This document shows, in pieces, positions 33,533-46,310 of a stretch of DNA of 64,000 nucleotides (within the stretch, counting starts at the first letter, position 1; each line of letters begins with the position of its first letter). The notes beneath the pieces were generated by a model. It was not told where the DNA came from and did not search any database. It worked only from the letters and a program-made list of their open reading frames with translations. Origin of the DNA: Cristatella mucedo (Eukaryota > Bryozoa > Phylactolaemata > Cristatellidae); the NCBI GenBank assembly GCA_009760855.2, contig WPIO01000001.1, positions 12,571,501 to 12,635,500 of the forward strand, written 5' to 3'. The translations under genes and the position numbers were made by a program.

Positions 33533-35677
33533 ATGGAAGAAGGAAAAAAAGAGCCGGATTTCTCAGCCAGTCTCCTTGCCCTGGATCCAACTGGCAAGCA
33601 AGAAGCGCTTGAAGACTTTTACAAAGAGGTATTCATATCTGCTAGAGACGGATTGCTTGCAGAGCTGAATCGCCTCCTCTGTTCCTGTACGCAAGAGTAT
33701 CGAGCCGCTGCTACGCGTTTCTACACGAAGACTTGCCGCGAGAAACTAACACCACTTGTAGTAGCAGCTAAGACAGGTCATCTAAGGATTGTCGAAGCCC
33801 TTGTAACATACTTTAACGTTGATATTGATCAGCCAGCCTCCGTCATGATGGACGACATCTTAAATGCCGATGCTACCGCTCTTTGGTGTGCGGCAGCATG
33901 GGGCCACTTCGACGTCGTCAAAGTGCTCGTAGCCGCTGGCGCCCGTGTTAATCACGCGTGTGCTCCACTTGGTGCTGCTTGCTACATAGGCGACATAGAT
34001 ATCGTTCTTTACTTGATTATTAATGGCGCCGACGTCAACTCGGTCGACGATCATGGTTGCACGTGCCTCATGCTTGCATCCTTTCACGGCGATGACGACG
34101 TGGTTCGCTGTCTTGTTGAACACGGAGCGAATATAGATCCTAGTCATGATTGTGGTACATCAGCTTTGCATTTGGCAGCCGAGGAAGGATATTTTGATAT
34201 AGTGACCTATTTAATCTCACACAATGCCTCCGTGTCGAAGAACGAGCATGGCCTGACCCCCATTATGGCAGCAGCAGTCAACGGCAGAGTGGACATAGTG
34301 GAATTGTTGGCTGCAAAACTGTCCTGTGGGCCCAAGGATCTCGTGGAAGCATACGAGCTTATTGCTGCTTCGTTTGCAAATGCTGGTGAGAATGAAAACT
34401 TGACATTGAGCTTCAATTACATGCATGCCGCGATGCTAGAGCGTGACCGTTGTGGACTCACGAAAAGTCCCGTGGAGACCCTGGAGGATTACGACTTTCA
34501 GAGGGAGTGCTGCTCTCTCGCTGAGCTCGCGGTGATCGAGGCTGACGATGCCAGACTTGGGCTGGAAGCCCTGCTAATGCAGGAGCGAATTCTAGGCCTC
34601 CAGCACCCAGCAGTGGCTTACCATTTGGAATATCGAGCTGCTCGGCTTGCAGAAGCCGGCGACTGCCGCCGTGGCCTGAGACTTTCACTGCGTGCCGCCC
34701 AGGCAAAGTTGAATAAGGATATTTGTATTAGTAGTGAACTGTGGAAGATCACAAAATCGCTTAGTTCAATGCTCAAGGCAGGGGAGCCAATTCCTTGTAG
34801 TCTACTGAAAAGGTCAATGGAGCTGGTGTGTCTAGACATTAGCTCTGCTCGTGTACAGAATGACAAGGAAGCTGAACCGGTGAGAATCGTGCATTTGCTT
34901 GTTTGCCAGCCATGCATCCGATCGTCGGGTTGAAGCAGCTCGCGGCGCCTGCTGTCGTCGTGGTCGTATCTGGCCCGACTTCGTACGATTTCTTTGCAGT
35001 AAGCCGCAGCTGCTGCTCCTGGGCGATCCCTTGCGATGCGATTGCTTTGAGCTCGCCGGTCTGGTCTTACACTTTTTGATCATATCCACTGTAACTCGCA
35101 TTTGTAGGCTGTGTACACCGACATGCACTCGATGTTGAACTTAGTAGAATTTGCCACGAAGTCCCAACTCTCCGAAGTGGAAAGCTTTGACCTCCACCGT
35201 GTTACCTATCGTTTCTGCAAGATGGATGTTCGACTGGGCAACGGCTTTAGCCTCCTGCACATGGCTGTGGCCCGTTGGACGTTTGATGATCTTCACAGGG
35301 GCGATGAGTTCAACTTTCCCAGCACCAAAGTTGCAGGTTGGCTGCTCGAATGCGGGCACAGCATCGACTGCCGCGATAATCTGGGCAACACTCCACTTCA
35401 CTTTGCCGTCCAGCTCGGGCACCCGATGGACGACTTCACAGAGCTGCACGACATAATCATGCTTATCTCCAAGTACGGCGGCCATCTAGACTGCACAAAC
35501 GTGCATGGAAAAACGGCCCTGCAGTGCTGTGCCACCAGGGTGGCCAAGGATATCCTCAGGCTGCAAATTAAGCCGCGACTGATGTGCCTAGCGGCTAGGG
35601 CTGTCAAGCGAACCGGCTCAGGCACCTACGAGGGCGTGCTGCCGAAAGACCTTCTGGACTTTGTGAACCTGCACTGA
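33533..35677 (+). CDS. FEM1: FEM1 homologue, copy C (diverged paralogue)
   Basis: Exons are 33533-34879 and 35108-35677, with a 228-bp phase-0 GT..AG intron, giving 638 residues. It has the full FEM1 layout: N-terminal ankyrins, LLMQERILGLQHP, C-terminal ankyrins, LMCLAARAV and LDFVNLH. Compared with copy A, 26 of the first 100 residues differ by eye, and four residues are lost at the start of the fourth ankyrin repeat (near residue 143). Other blocks, such as TALWCAAAWGHFDVVKVLVA, are identical. The open frame with no stop or frameshift despite heavy change indicates constraint. Differences in the ankyrin face could alter which degrons are bound; this is inference. Confidence 0.88.
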
Positions 35678-36097
35678 GAGTTGTGGGATTAAGGTTCAGT
35701 GGCTACTGCAGCGACTTCGTGCTAGCGTGTGACCTAAACTGTCGTCTCATTGCTCTCGTGTGGTGCTGCAGTCTTCTCGCTGGTCTTTCACCACCGAGCC
35801 GATTTCGCCTCGGCTGCTTGCGAGCACTCAACGGTGCTCCTGTTTTTTAATTTGTTGCTTTTGGCACTCATCGCTCGGCCTTCAAGAGCCGCGGGGGCAG
35901 GTGGCAGGCGCTGTGTAGTGGCATGTAGCACTAGATATGCTGTCGTGTGCATGTGCGTAAGCTGACTCGTCGAGCCACTGACTGACATGAGAGAGCTAAA
36001 TGTCGTGCTTCTTCTGAACACAACCATGACATTGCATCTGAAGCGTCTCGCGTGCTGCATTTCGTTATGGTCACTGGGCCCGGCGCAAATACCAACG

Positions 36098-36103
36098 AAT
36101 AAA
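36098..36103 (+). terminator. Poly(A) signal of FEM1 copy C
   Basis: AATAAA lies at the place matching those of copies A and B. Confidence 0.5.
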
Positions 36104-36111
36104 TAGCTACG

Positions 36112-36306
36112 TCATTGGAGCTTTAACTCGTGCTCTATGCAGTATTCCAAAAGCTTCGCACACCGCTTGGCTTTAGCGTGTGCTCGATGTGTATCTGAAC
36201 GTTTCGTCCTAATACGGCTGTATCCCATACAGCCGAACAAGGAGTCTTGTTGCCGCTTCTTATTCGTAGTGGCCAGCCTTGCTATATACAGCACGAGTAT
36301 TTGCAT
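36112..36306 (-). CDS. Small antisense ORF, copy in unit 3
   Basis: A frame of 64 residues, two shorter at the start than in units 1 and 2 and with several amino acid changes. The inverted repeat inside it (36215-36235) is perfect here, CGGCTGTAT-CCC-ATACAGCCG. Confidence 0.15.
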   Translation of the reverse strand: MQILVLYIARLATTNKKRQQDSLFGCMGYSRIRTKRSDTHRAHAKAKRCAKLLEYCIEHELKLQ

Positions 36307-37489
36307 GTGTATCTATTCGTGCTAACATTTAGATTAGCAAGTAAACGGAATTATGGCAGCAGACAGGCTGCATCCAGCGGTTCGCTTCAACAGCCCGGCA
36401 GTTTCGGCACTCGTGGATCGAAACTCGCCATAAGTCAATCGTGATTCTCAGACGCTACGGGAGGAAGCTCAAGGTTAACAAGCTAAGATATATCATTCAT
36501 TGGTGTAGCACCCAAGGAGAACGCTAGCCGATGACCTTAGTCGTTAGATGCGAGTACCAGAGCCTTGAGACTGGTGGTGACCCATGCTATTTGTGGTCAG
36601 GTCATCTCAAGTTGCTCTCTTGTCGTCACTGGTACTGACCTCTATTGGTTATAAGCATGTGCACTTAGCAGCGTTGTGTAGACCTGGCTGACCTCACATA
36701 CGATAACTTAAGGATGGGGTCACTAACCGTATGAGCTGCACAGTGCAAGCCGACCGATAGATAGCCGAACAGCTACAGGGCAGTATAAATGATCTGTGGC
36801 TTTGAGCTTGTGATAATGATTTCTGCCAGCAGCATTTTCCATCGACCACTGACTGACTTTCCAAGTTGCCTTTCGAGGCGTTATCCAGGATTAAACTTTA
36901 GGTATCGTCTGATTTAGAGGTCAAAATTGACCTGCCTGCCCCAGTGTAGGTGGCATGATGTAACTATGTAGGCGATAGTACACTGGTTTCATTGAAAATA
37001 GCACACATGTTGAGGACTTCCAATTGCCCACCCATGTGTCAAAAGTAGACTGTAGTAGTAGACTGAAAATGTATCGACTTTTTACTTACTCGGTCGTTGA
37101 AATTTGAAATATTCGACATCTATTGCAATCATTTTCTTTAGACCTTTAGACTTGAGACCTCGACGACAGCGCCAAATAGGCTATGGTTCGGTGCAGACTT
37201 TATAATGGCTAGGACTACTAAGCGAAAACTTGAAAACACGTGCAAATGATCGGGCCTTCTGTTCGTCTACTGGCTTACGAGGGCTATATTTGGACGTACC
37301 GATCTGTCTTAGCTAAATCTAGATTCAATATGAAGTTAGCTGAATCACAGATGCACAGCCCAGAAATGCCGGCTGATGCAGACCGTGCAACTTTCAAAGG
37401 GCTCCCTGGTCCACCTTGCCTAGTGATCTTTGCAGTGATCTGGTAGATAGCTATTTCTAGCTTCTTTGTCGCTGATCACTTCGTAGCAA
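36307..37489. other. Intergenic flank of unit 3, no gene seen
   Basis: From about 36540 the match to units 1 and 2 rises sharply: I count about four differences in some 360 bases from 36598, against far more in the FEM1 copy next to it. Confidence 0.5.
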
Positions 37490-38010
37490 CTCATTGTCTT
37501 CATGGTTCTGTCACTCACCTTTAGGTCCTTTCATTGCCTGGCTCAAGTCTACCGATCAGACCTCCTATTAAACCGGGATAGGCATGGAAGCACCCACTTT
37601 TCATAATCAAATCGCTTAGCTAGACCTCATAAGAGCCTAACGTTGTTTTGGAGACCGTCTCTTTATTTTGTATCCTCCCAAAGCTTGAAATTCGCTCGGA
37701 CTGACGTCACAATATTCGCTGACTTGACAACATTTAAAAAGAAGCTAAAACGCATCGATTTATCGTAGCATTTATTGGGTCACTGTAAGTCGTCCTTTGC
37801 GTGCTTATGCTTGCAGATGCAGTGAGCATACTGCCACCAACTTGATTTGCATGTTGGCCCTCTGCATATCACCTCCTAACGTGCTATGCTTGTTGGCATT
37901 GAGCATGCTACCACTGACCGTTCGATCATGCTTCTTTTGCAGTATTGGTAAAGCGCCTAGTTGAGACTAATTTCTCTGAGGACATCATACAAATATATTA
38001 TTATTATTAT
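37490..38010 (+). pseudogene. LINE 3' end, unit 3 copy
   Basis: Same remnant as in units 1 and 2, with a (TAT)5 tail. Confidence 0.5.
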
Positions 38011-40926
38011 CCTTTTACGCTTGCACCAATCGAATTTAAAAGTAAACCGAAATTTTTGAAAGGAATATTTGCAACGGACAAGATACCAATGGTCGTTTGG
38101 TGTGTGGAGGCCCACCCTCACAGCTCACTCTCAGGCTTCGACACTTACTGAGCAGCTACGTTGAGGGCTCGAGAAGACTTGAAAAAATTTTTATGGCTTG
38201 CTTAGTTAGCAGGCTCATCCGAGCTGCGATAATAGGACCTGAGCTGCTATCTTTTCTCTTGCAGTGAGTGATAAAGGATGGATTTTTGCACGACTTGAAC
38301 CTACAAATTCCTTTGTTGCAGTACTCGAACCTACGTACTAGATAGCGAAGTGCAAGAATGCCCCTTGGCTAAGACCTTGGAGCTCGCTAGGCATGTGAAT
38401 GCAAAACTTAGTATTTTCAGCTGACTAATTGTTTGAGCTCCTACAAAAGCTGAAGCTAAGTTAATAAGAAGTAAGCTTTCAGAATGGAAAATATGTCTTT
38501 TCGTTACTTGCCTGCTGAAAAGCGTAATTTTGTATAGGTACATTTCGCTGGGTGTCAGCTGCTATGTGGCTGTGGTTCCACCGGTAAGAAACGGGCCCGG
38601 GAGCAGGACGAACCTTGTCGTTGCTTGGCGAGACCTCTGTTTATTTAACTCCATTGTATGCTCATAACTCATCTTACGCTCAACGTAACTCAAAGTAAAT
38701 ATCGCGTTCTGGATACTGGCGGGGGAGGATTTACTTGCCGTATTACAATCTATCAAGCGGCATAGCACCAGCACTTTGAAAAATCGTTTGACATAGCTTG
38801 TTTTTCTTAGCGGTGTACTATCATCGGTGACTTCAGTTTGAAGGTGTTCCTGAAACCAAACAAGTCCAATTGCAAGTTCAATGGGTGGAGACAGCCCTCA
38901 GCATTCCCTGCCTGTGCTAATCTGAGTTTCTAATTTAACAATGGGACATCTGAAATGTTAGCTTGAGGTAATGAGCTGTTTAAAAGCTAATGTCCGCACC
39001 ATGGTCTTTTATCATCCGAATGCATCCGGAGTTTGAAGCCTAATCCCATCAGCAACCGATAAAGATGGTCAAGCGCAAATAATTAAATGATGCTTCATAA
39101 GCAGGAATGTCACACATATCACTCTGAAAGTTAAAAATTAATAAATATAAATTCATATAAAACCTTATAAAAACCGATTCTCTTTTGAGCGACTTTACTA
39201 AAGCCAGACAGGAATCGTGTTAATTGGTCATCTAAACTTGAAAACCTTCAAAATACAACGTAAGGACGATTAAATCTGATTGAGAAAAGGCGGTCAGAAT
39301 CTTGTAGTGTTTTTGCTTCTTTTTTACTATTTCCTTATTAGCAGAAGTCATTAGTTTCAGCCTTCGGAACCATAAGAATTGTAGGCTTGGCCCCGAGTTA
39401 TTTGAAGTTCCTTGGGGGCACAGCCAAACGACCAGATTCAGAAGAGCAGGTGGTGCCACGGGAGGTCTGAAAGTATTTCGGATAGGCCTATTTGAGCAAA
39501 ACATGGTATGAGTTTAAGGTTTTTCTGACGATTACATCGGCAAGTTAGAGGGCGTAGGAGTTATTTAATGAAATGGACTGACAACCGATAATTAAACACA
39601 CCCTACTTTTCCTTCTCAACAAATGAAGGCTGCCTGTTGACATCAACTCTTTGAAATATTGCATTAATATCGGATTAGAAACTCTGTATCACAGTGCCTG
39701 TGATATCCAGGGCGAGATGACAAGTGCTCACGAGTGACTTGATGATCTATAGGATTACAAACTGCAATTTAAGTGGATCGCTTGGTGTAGCTTTCGAGCG
39801 CAAGTGTCGGTGGTCGGATTAGAGGATTTGTGTAAATAAAATAGACCGTTCCGATAAGTTAAACCTCACCTGCCAGCGAACGCAGATAAACGTGGGTCGG
39901 CGTGTTTGAACAAATCTACAGCACGGTTACTTCTGATGCCTATCTTTCTGTGCAAAAGTAGATATAGCGTCGTTTGAGAAGTTTCGTTTGAGTTGTAGCA
40001 TCCGTCGGTAGTTATTGAAGTCCTCCGTTCCAGTCATAAAAACATTCACCACAATATCCCATTCCTCAGTTGTTGGGATTGATCTCTGTGGGCTTATTCT
40101 AGTAGATATATTTCAGGTAGTTGCTGGAAACAGGCTTTGTTCTTGCCACGTGCTAATCAGTCAAAAGTTTAACGAAGTATTTAAGATTTCTGATAAGCTG
40201 GCAACAATTGCGTCGAGCCGCCACCTACAACACAGCATTATGCCGTGGCTGACGAAGCTTTGAGGTTCGGCCCGAACTGTCCAACCCCTTGCGCTTGCTA
40301 TTCAGCTCGCCCGTTTGGCTGAACGTTGCTGTCAGTCAACGGTGGGCCGCCCCGGCGTACCCAGAACCTAAACAACGTATATAGGCCGGCCATTGTCCGA
40401 CGCTGAGACATACAGTCTTAGGAGCTACTGCTTGGCGCTCTGTTCACAATTAAAACTGACTACTTTCAAACGTTTCTTTCTCAACAGCATTTCGCCTTTA
40501 GAGCTCCACAAATTGCGTCTGCTAGCATTACTACTTTAGTCTTCACTGTTTCACGTTACTTTCTAGTCGGGCGCTTCATTAGCCGCGGCAACAGAAGCAA
40601 CGACCAACACTCGAGAAACCACGCCATGGATTCCGCTTTGGCAAGCGTGCAAAAGTACCTAAATACGACATCTAGATAAGCATGTCTTGCGCGCGCCTCT
40701 GAAATTGAAATTAGAGCTAACTCCTTACCTTGGGTCACTGGTTAGGCAATTGACACCGCGAAGCGTCGTGCTACTAACACGGGATATTCCCCAAAGCACC
40801 TATTATCCTTGAATTTAGGGCATTTCACATAGTCTGCTATTACCCATGCTCTTATAAAAATAAATACATGAATAGAAATATATATGTATACATATATATA
40901 CAAGCACATATATGTATACATACATG

Positions 40927-40929
<3 letters not shown>
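38011..40929. other. Intergenic stretch of unit 3, no gene recognised
   Basis: Matches 6349-9258. Blocks near 38.0-39.2 kb and 39.65-39.95 kb are almost identical to units 1 and 2, while 39.25-39.6 and 39.97 kb onward are clearly more diverged. The frame at 40015-40263 corresponds to 8338-8595. Confidence 0.4.
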
Positions 40930-40966
<37 letters not shown>

Positions 40967-41032
40967 TAGATAGATAGATAGATATATGTGCGTGTGTGTG
41001 TGCGTGTGCGTGTGTGTGTATGTGTGTGTTTG
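40930..41032. repeat. (TA)n(GATA)n(TG)n microsatellite, unit 3
   Basis: Matches the tract at 9259-9510 but carries GATA units (about 40964-40985) and a short TG part. Confidence 0.95.
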
Positions 41033-42237
41033 TATAAATAAGAGAACAAACATTTAGTAGTTAGTACCATCCAAGTCAACGCTTGCGCCTTCCGCGAGGC
41101 TACCTAGATCTGCAGCCGTCGGCGCCCTGATAACATAACACTTCCAACGCTAAAACGGCCACGACGATGTTCACGGCCGCGGTTTTGTGGGACCAGGATA
41201 GATAGATATACGCACTCATAAATGGAAAGGTAAGCGAAGCAAACTTCAGAACAGACAAGTCTAGTGGGTCACTTTACAACAGCACGTCGCTCTTTCCTTA
41301 ACCGCGACGTCCTTAGTCTCGCCGTGTGAAACAGCTCAGAAAGAATATTCCCTCAGAAAGAGTAAATACCCTGGAGAACACGTGTTTTCAGCTTATTTTT
41401 AATTCCATCTAATCACAAAGCGACAGCCGGTAGGCGTTTCCTAGCATAGGGATCGCGGGTGGTCGGGATCCTTTCTGTGAGCCCTACCAGGCAGTAAATA
41501 CATTTAAATCTAGCGGCCATCCTTCAGCCTATATGCTGCAAGTCCGATAGTCGCTTCTGGCGTCTGCTACCGCGTGTACTGAATTTGAATATTTATACCC
41601 CTTGCTAAACCCGCTTCCCCTATGCAGCGTTTCCCGTATATTGTCTTTTATTCACGAGATGGTCCAGGGCGTCACGACGTGATCCGTGATATGTGCATAC
41701 TATTACTTTTTTGTCTGAAAGCAAAACATCGTGCATGTCATTCCCAAAAAAGGTTCTTAGCGTGGTGAGTTGTCATCTACGTGAATATTTCTTCCTATTA
41801 CCGAACGAGCATCCCTAAGAACATAGCTGCTAGGTAGAATCTATAAGAGAGATTTGCTGCGTTTAGTGATTTATTCCTGCTGACATGTTGCGGGTGCCTT
41901 TTCTTCTGGGCAGGTATAACTTTACACAACGAGCCGAATCATTGTTCGCAGCTAAACTCGAGAAGAATATGAACGAAGTAGATTTATTTGGATCGATATC
42001 GGTTCTGTTTTTACGGCTCGCCTCTCATCTCTTGTTTCGAGTCACCCATCGCACTCAGTTGCTTTCTGGGCAAGTCACAGCAACAGACAATGCAAATGAA
42101 CTGGCCTAAATGCTGTCCTCATCGGGCTTCAGCAACAAGAACAATGATATTAAGACATTTGCAGTGCTCTCCCGAAGAACTAAATGACCTAGTCACTTTA
42201 CACGAAGTCTAAGTATTGTCTAGTGAAGTGGGTACTT
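41033..42237. other. Unit 3 flank with the empty site of element A
   Basis: No gene seen. The uninterrupted site reads GCGGCCATCCTTCAGCC at about 41513-41529, which defines TATCC as the target duplication in unit 1. Confidence 0.6.
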
Positions 42238-42491
42238 TGTGGCCTGTGTTTCACTGTATCTATGATCCGATTACAGACCTTAGGCTCGCCGGCACAATGC
42301 CGGTGCAGGCAGACCGGTAATGCCCTAAACCACCCCACGGTCTAACAGCAGGTGGCTGTGGCGTAGGGACGGGCTGCTGCCTAGCTGAGGTCTGGCGGCC
42401 GTCGTCCATCTTCAGGCTTGCTTTGTCCTCCAGACGGCTCACAGTATGAATGTGGCTCGGATGGAGCTGGAGAAAGAGGAAAATCCAACCT

Positions 42492-42565
<74 letters not shown>

Positions 42566-42699
42566 CAGTTGGAAAGAAAACAGCTGAGTTTTTGGTAAGC
42601 GCAGCAGGCACGAACGAGAATACACGCTTCTGACAACCAGCTTCGGTGTTGTGCCTGCTTTCGCGCACGCACCTAGTTGGGAGAGCATTATTAACTACA
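42238..42699 (+). repeat. 5' LTR of relic B3 with expanded (GA)n
   Basis: 462 bp, the same LTR as B1 and B2, enlarged by a pure GA tract at about 42497-42558. Confidence 0.88.
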
Positions 42700-45600
42700 A
42701 ACTATTTCTTGGCGGGATCAGCTGTGTGGCCCGTGTGTCTGAAAGTAACACTAATGGTAGTACCAATTTCGCCATTCGACGGCAGCTGACTTTGCTGAAT
42801 GGCTGAATAGGTCTGAAAGATTGGCCAAGACACAAGGAGTTAATGAGTTGCAAAATATTCTGTCGCTATTCCTTAGATGTGGGGCATACTACGTATATTA
42901 AGGCGTCCCTGATGCGTCTAAGGAAGATTATGCCCCGGTAAGAAAAGCACTGCTGGCAGCATTCTCGTTGAATTACTTTGATCCCTATGATGAAATCGCC
43001 TCCAGTCGCCTCGCTGAAGGCAAACGTGCTTGTTTTTTGGTCGGACTTAAATCAATGAATGGGCTGGCTGAGCTGGTGGCTGACGATTTTTTCAGATGTG
43101 CCTTCGTCGCTGGGCTGCCCGAGGCCGGAAAGAGGTACATCCAAGCCTCGTGCAACCTCGCTGACATGCCGAGGCATATTCTCGTCGAGAAGGCTCGCGT
43201 CGTAGTGAAGGCGAGCGGCACTCCAAAGGCGGCAGATAGTGGTTTCGCATCCTGTTCTCGTTCGGGATGGCGTACCCAGGCTCCGAATCGCTGGGATGTT
43301 GGGTGTTTTCCGTGCAAGGCCTCTTTGTGCATTCGAGCCGTGATTGTCCTTCTGAAGCAGCACCGTATTCGCGGGAAGCACAGTTATGTCCGTATGACCA
43401 TTCAATATCTCGCTGCTGACTGCTCGGATCGGGCTGTCGTCCCAATTTGGCCAAAAAAATGATAGTGCTGTTCCTTTATAGTGCACCTTCCTTCAGTCGG
43501 TGCTTTCAACGAAAACTTCGAGTGGTCTTCGATTGGGAATTCTGGGTTCCCGAGGTCCATCATTTCGACTGTATTTGCTAACTCTATGAGGGTTAGAAAT
43601 CGGTACGAGGGGGTCGCGATGATGAATGAATCAATGGCTGTCTGCTAGTCCACGTGTGTTGTGATGGTGGCCCTTTTCGGACAAATGAAAGGTCTTGCCT
43701 GCCTCGTCTCAGATGTCATTCATGGTTTCGGGTTACTACTCGGTACGGATGCCATTTAATTTTTTCGGTGGCCTGGTTATCGGTCCCTCTTCTTGGCAAA
43801 TTGAGTTCTTGGGCCAACGAGGAATTCCAGAGCCACACCAGTGCCGTTCCGATGCCTCGGTGGTGGCGTCTGCTGGTGCCAAACAGGCTGTAGCATCATC
43901 GACCGCTGACATACTGGTTAAGGACACGGACCTCAACGGCAGTATTCCATCGGGGATGCTAGTCACTCGAGTGGTAGTAGACAAATCGCCGTGTCGTCCC
44001 CCATTTGACGAACCATATCGCTTTGTACCATGTGCAAGAGGAAATTCGTGCCGATCACGAAAAAACTGGGAGAGTCGATCAAGAAGACTGGCTGCAGTTA
44101 TTCGTTGGTCATTGTGATGGCCTGTTCCCTCTAACAGCCGTCGTACAGGCAAGCAAGTGCAAGGTGAGGCTCGTAACACACTATGGCGAACTAAATCGGT
44201 TTATTTTAAGTCACACGGCAGACGGCCTGTGTCTACCACTAAGCTCAAAGCGTAGCGACGGCTTGGCCTGAACGTGATCATAATTGTCCTGCGAAAAGCA
44301 TACTTGCAGATGCAGGTTAATGCTGCTACCTGACAATATCAGGTCGTGGAGTGCAAAGGCCGTCGCTATTGCCTCAGTCAACTAGGTTTCGTACTTGATG
44401 TCGCCCCGAAAAGAATGACCGCGACTCGGACAAAGGTCCTGTCCGTGAATGAGTATGTACATGTACTGATTTGTTTGCTGGTGAAATTGTCGTCAACAAC
44501 AGCGCCGTCTCAATTGCTGAGGCAATCGACTTGCTATGAACGGTTGGTTTGGAGGCGAAGCCGCCGGAAAGCATAGTGTGCGGAAGGGTTCTTGGCCAAT
44601 GGGTATGCAGGCCGTAGGAAGGTGAGGAGCTTCTTTAGCAATGATATAACGTAGTGAGCCTATTTCCTGGAGTCCTATTGCGAAGGCAGCGGTTTTCGTA
44701 GTGAGAGCAGCTGATCGGGCATTTCCAAGTCGTAGGCTGGCTTCCATCACCCTGCACTTACTAAAAAAGATCAGCTGGTGACGTCGGTTAGGGCTCAGTC
44801 GTTAGTTAAAATGTCTTAGCCAAGGCGATCGAATTGCCGCAACGATTTCGTGCCGACGATCCAGTTTCAGTCAGTTGGAATGTACCGAATCTGGATAGTG
44901 GCATCATCTGGCGTGACCCCAGTACCCTTGCTGTCGGCATATGCATGGATATATGAAGAAGAATCGTAGCTGATTCCTACTGGCTGCTAAAAGCTGACGA
45001 CATAGCTCACATCAACCTTGCTGACCTGGAGGCCGTCACCAAAAGCCTAAATTCTGGCTATTGCTTGGTCATTGTGGCAGCTAGAAAATCGGACTGACTC
45101 AGCAACTGTTCATGAATGGCTACAATTACTGCTCGTTGGAGATAATTCTGTACAAGCCAATGGTATAGGAAAGGCGCCTAAAAAATCAGTCTAGCATTGA
45201 TCGCCGACACGGTGTCAGAGTGTTGACTGAAGGATCGGTAGTCCTGGTGCAATCGTTCAACAATAAACCAGTTGACGCTAGTTTCTCAGAAATGGATGAG
45301 GGTGAATGTAAGATCTCTTGCGCTTCCAGAGTATGCATCTTTAAAGTCGGTCGGCGTAGACTTTAAGATTTTCGACAGCTTTCGCCTCTTTGGGGTAGAC
45401 AGGACACTTTACTTCGCCAGAATGTGCCACCCGGAAGGTTTTACCTGGCGAAAGGACATCAATGCCCTCGTGAAGGCTTGCCCTCGTTTCAAGTCGGTCG
45501 ATCCTGCACCAGTCGCATGGTGTCCACCCGTGCTGAAGATGAGTGAGAACTGGTAGCGCCTGGCCGGAGATGTAACACATTTTAAGGGCCAAAAATATTT

Positions 45601-46287
45601 GACCGTGGTAGATTGTGGGCCGAGTGGTTTGGCTATTTGGAGGCGAATACCTGACCTTGAAGAAAAATATTTGGTTCAAAATCTTGGCGAACTTCTTAGG
45701 GTGTGTCGCCCTCGACTGAAGTTGCTCATAGATAACGGCTCAAGTTTTCATCAACAGCTTTTTTCGCTCTTTCCGATCGTTGGGCCGGGAAGCCCATCTA
45801 CCGTTTCGCCTATAAATTCTCCGGCAAAGGCATCGATGAGCGAAATCAGGCGACCATCAGGGAAATTACAGCTCGCACTGGTAAGGACGTTCTGATGATG
45901 CATCAATACAACATCTCGCCAACGGCAGGTTTGCACCAAAAATTGATGCCCAGCGTAAGGTGTTCTCCGATGAGTGGAAAAGCCCCCTCCTCAGGGCATA
46001 GACGAATCTGGGCCTGAGGGTGGCTAATTAGGTGGTCGGCCTGCGATTTTTTATGAAGCCCCCGCCCACGGCACTCGTTCCACGACAGAGTCTCCTGAGG
46101 GCACGGTGACCAACGATTGCCAGGGCGTTTGAATCGAGACCGAAGGTTTGCGTCGCCATATCTACGACCTGCGTCTCATACCAGGGCAGGAAGAGGCGCC
46201 CCCTCCATCTGAAGGCGACAGAAATGAACCAGGGCAGCTTTCCGGGCATGCTGTGACTCTTCCTAACCGTCTCCATGACAATGTTTT
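42238..46287 (+). mobile_element. Family-B relic B3, 3' LTR missing
   Basis: Parts are: 5' LTR 42238-42699; gag relic 42700-43462 (open 42968-43462); then pol relic with RT (about 44040-44800), RNase H (about 44870-45290) and integrase (about 45370-46287). The integrase tail (GQEEAPPPSEGD) is readable, and the element stops right after it at a junction with FEM1 sequence. The 3' LTR and FEM1 upstream region were deleted here. Confidence 0.85.
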
Positions 46288-46310
46288 GACAATGGAAGAA
46301 GGAAAAGAAG
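46288..46310 (+). pseudogene. 23-bp vestige of a FEM1 start
   Basis: This short stretch equals positions 1877-1895 plus flank of copy A (GACAATGGAAGAAGG onward), covering the start codon and first codons MEEGKE. It is fused directly to the integrase end of B3 and followed by unrelated sequence. It looks like the left edge of a FEM1 unit otherwise lost. Confidence 0.6.
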
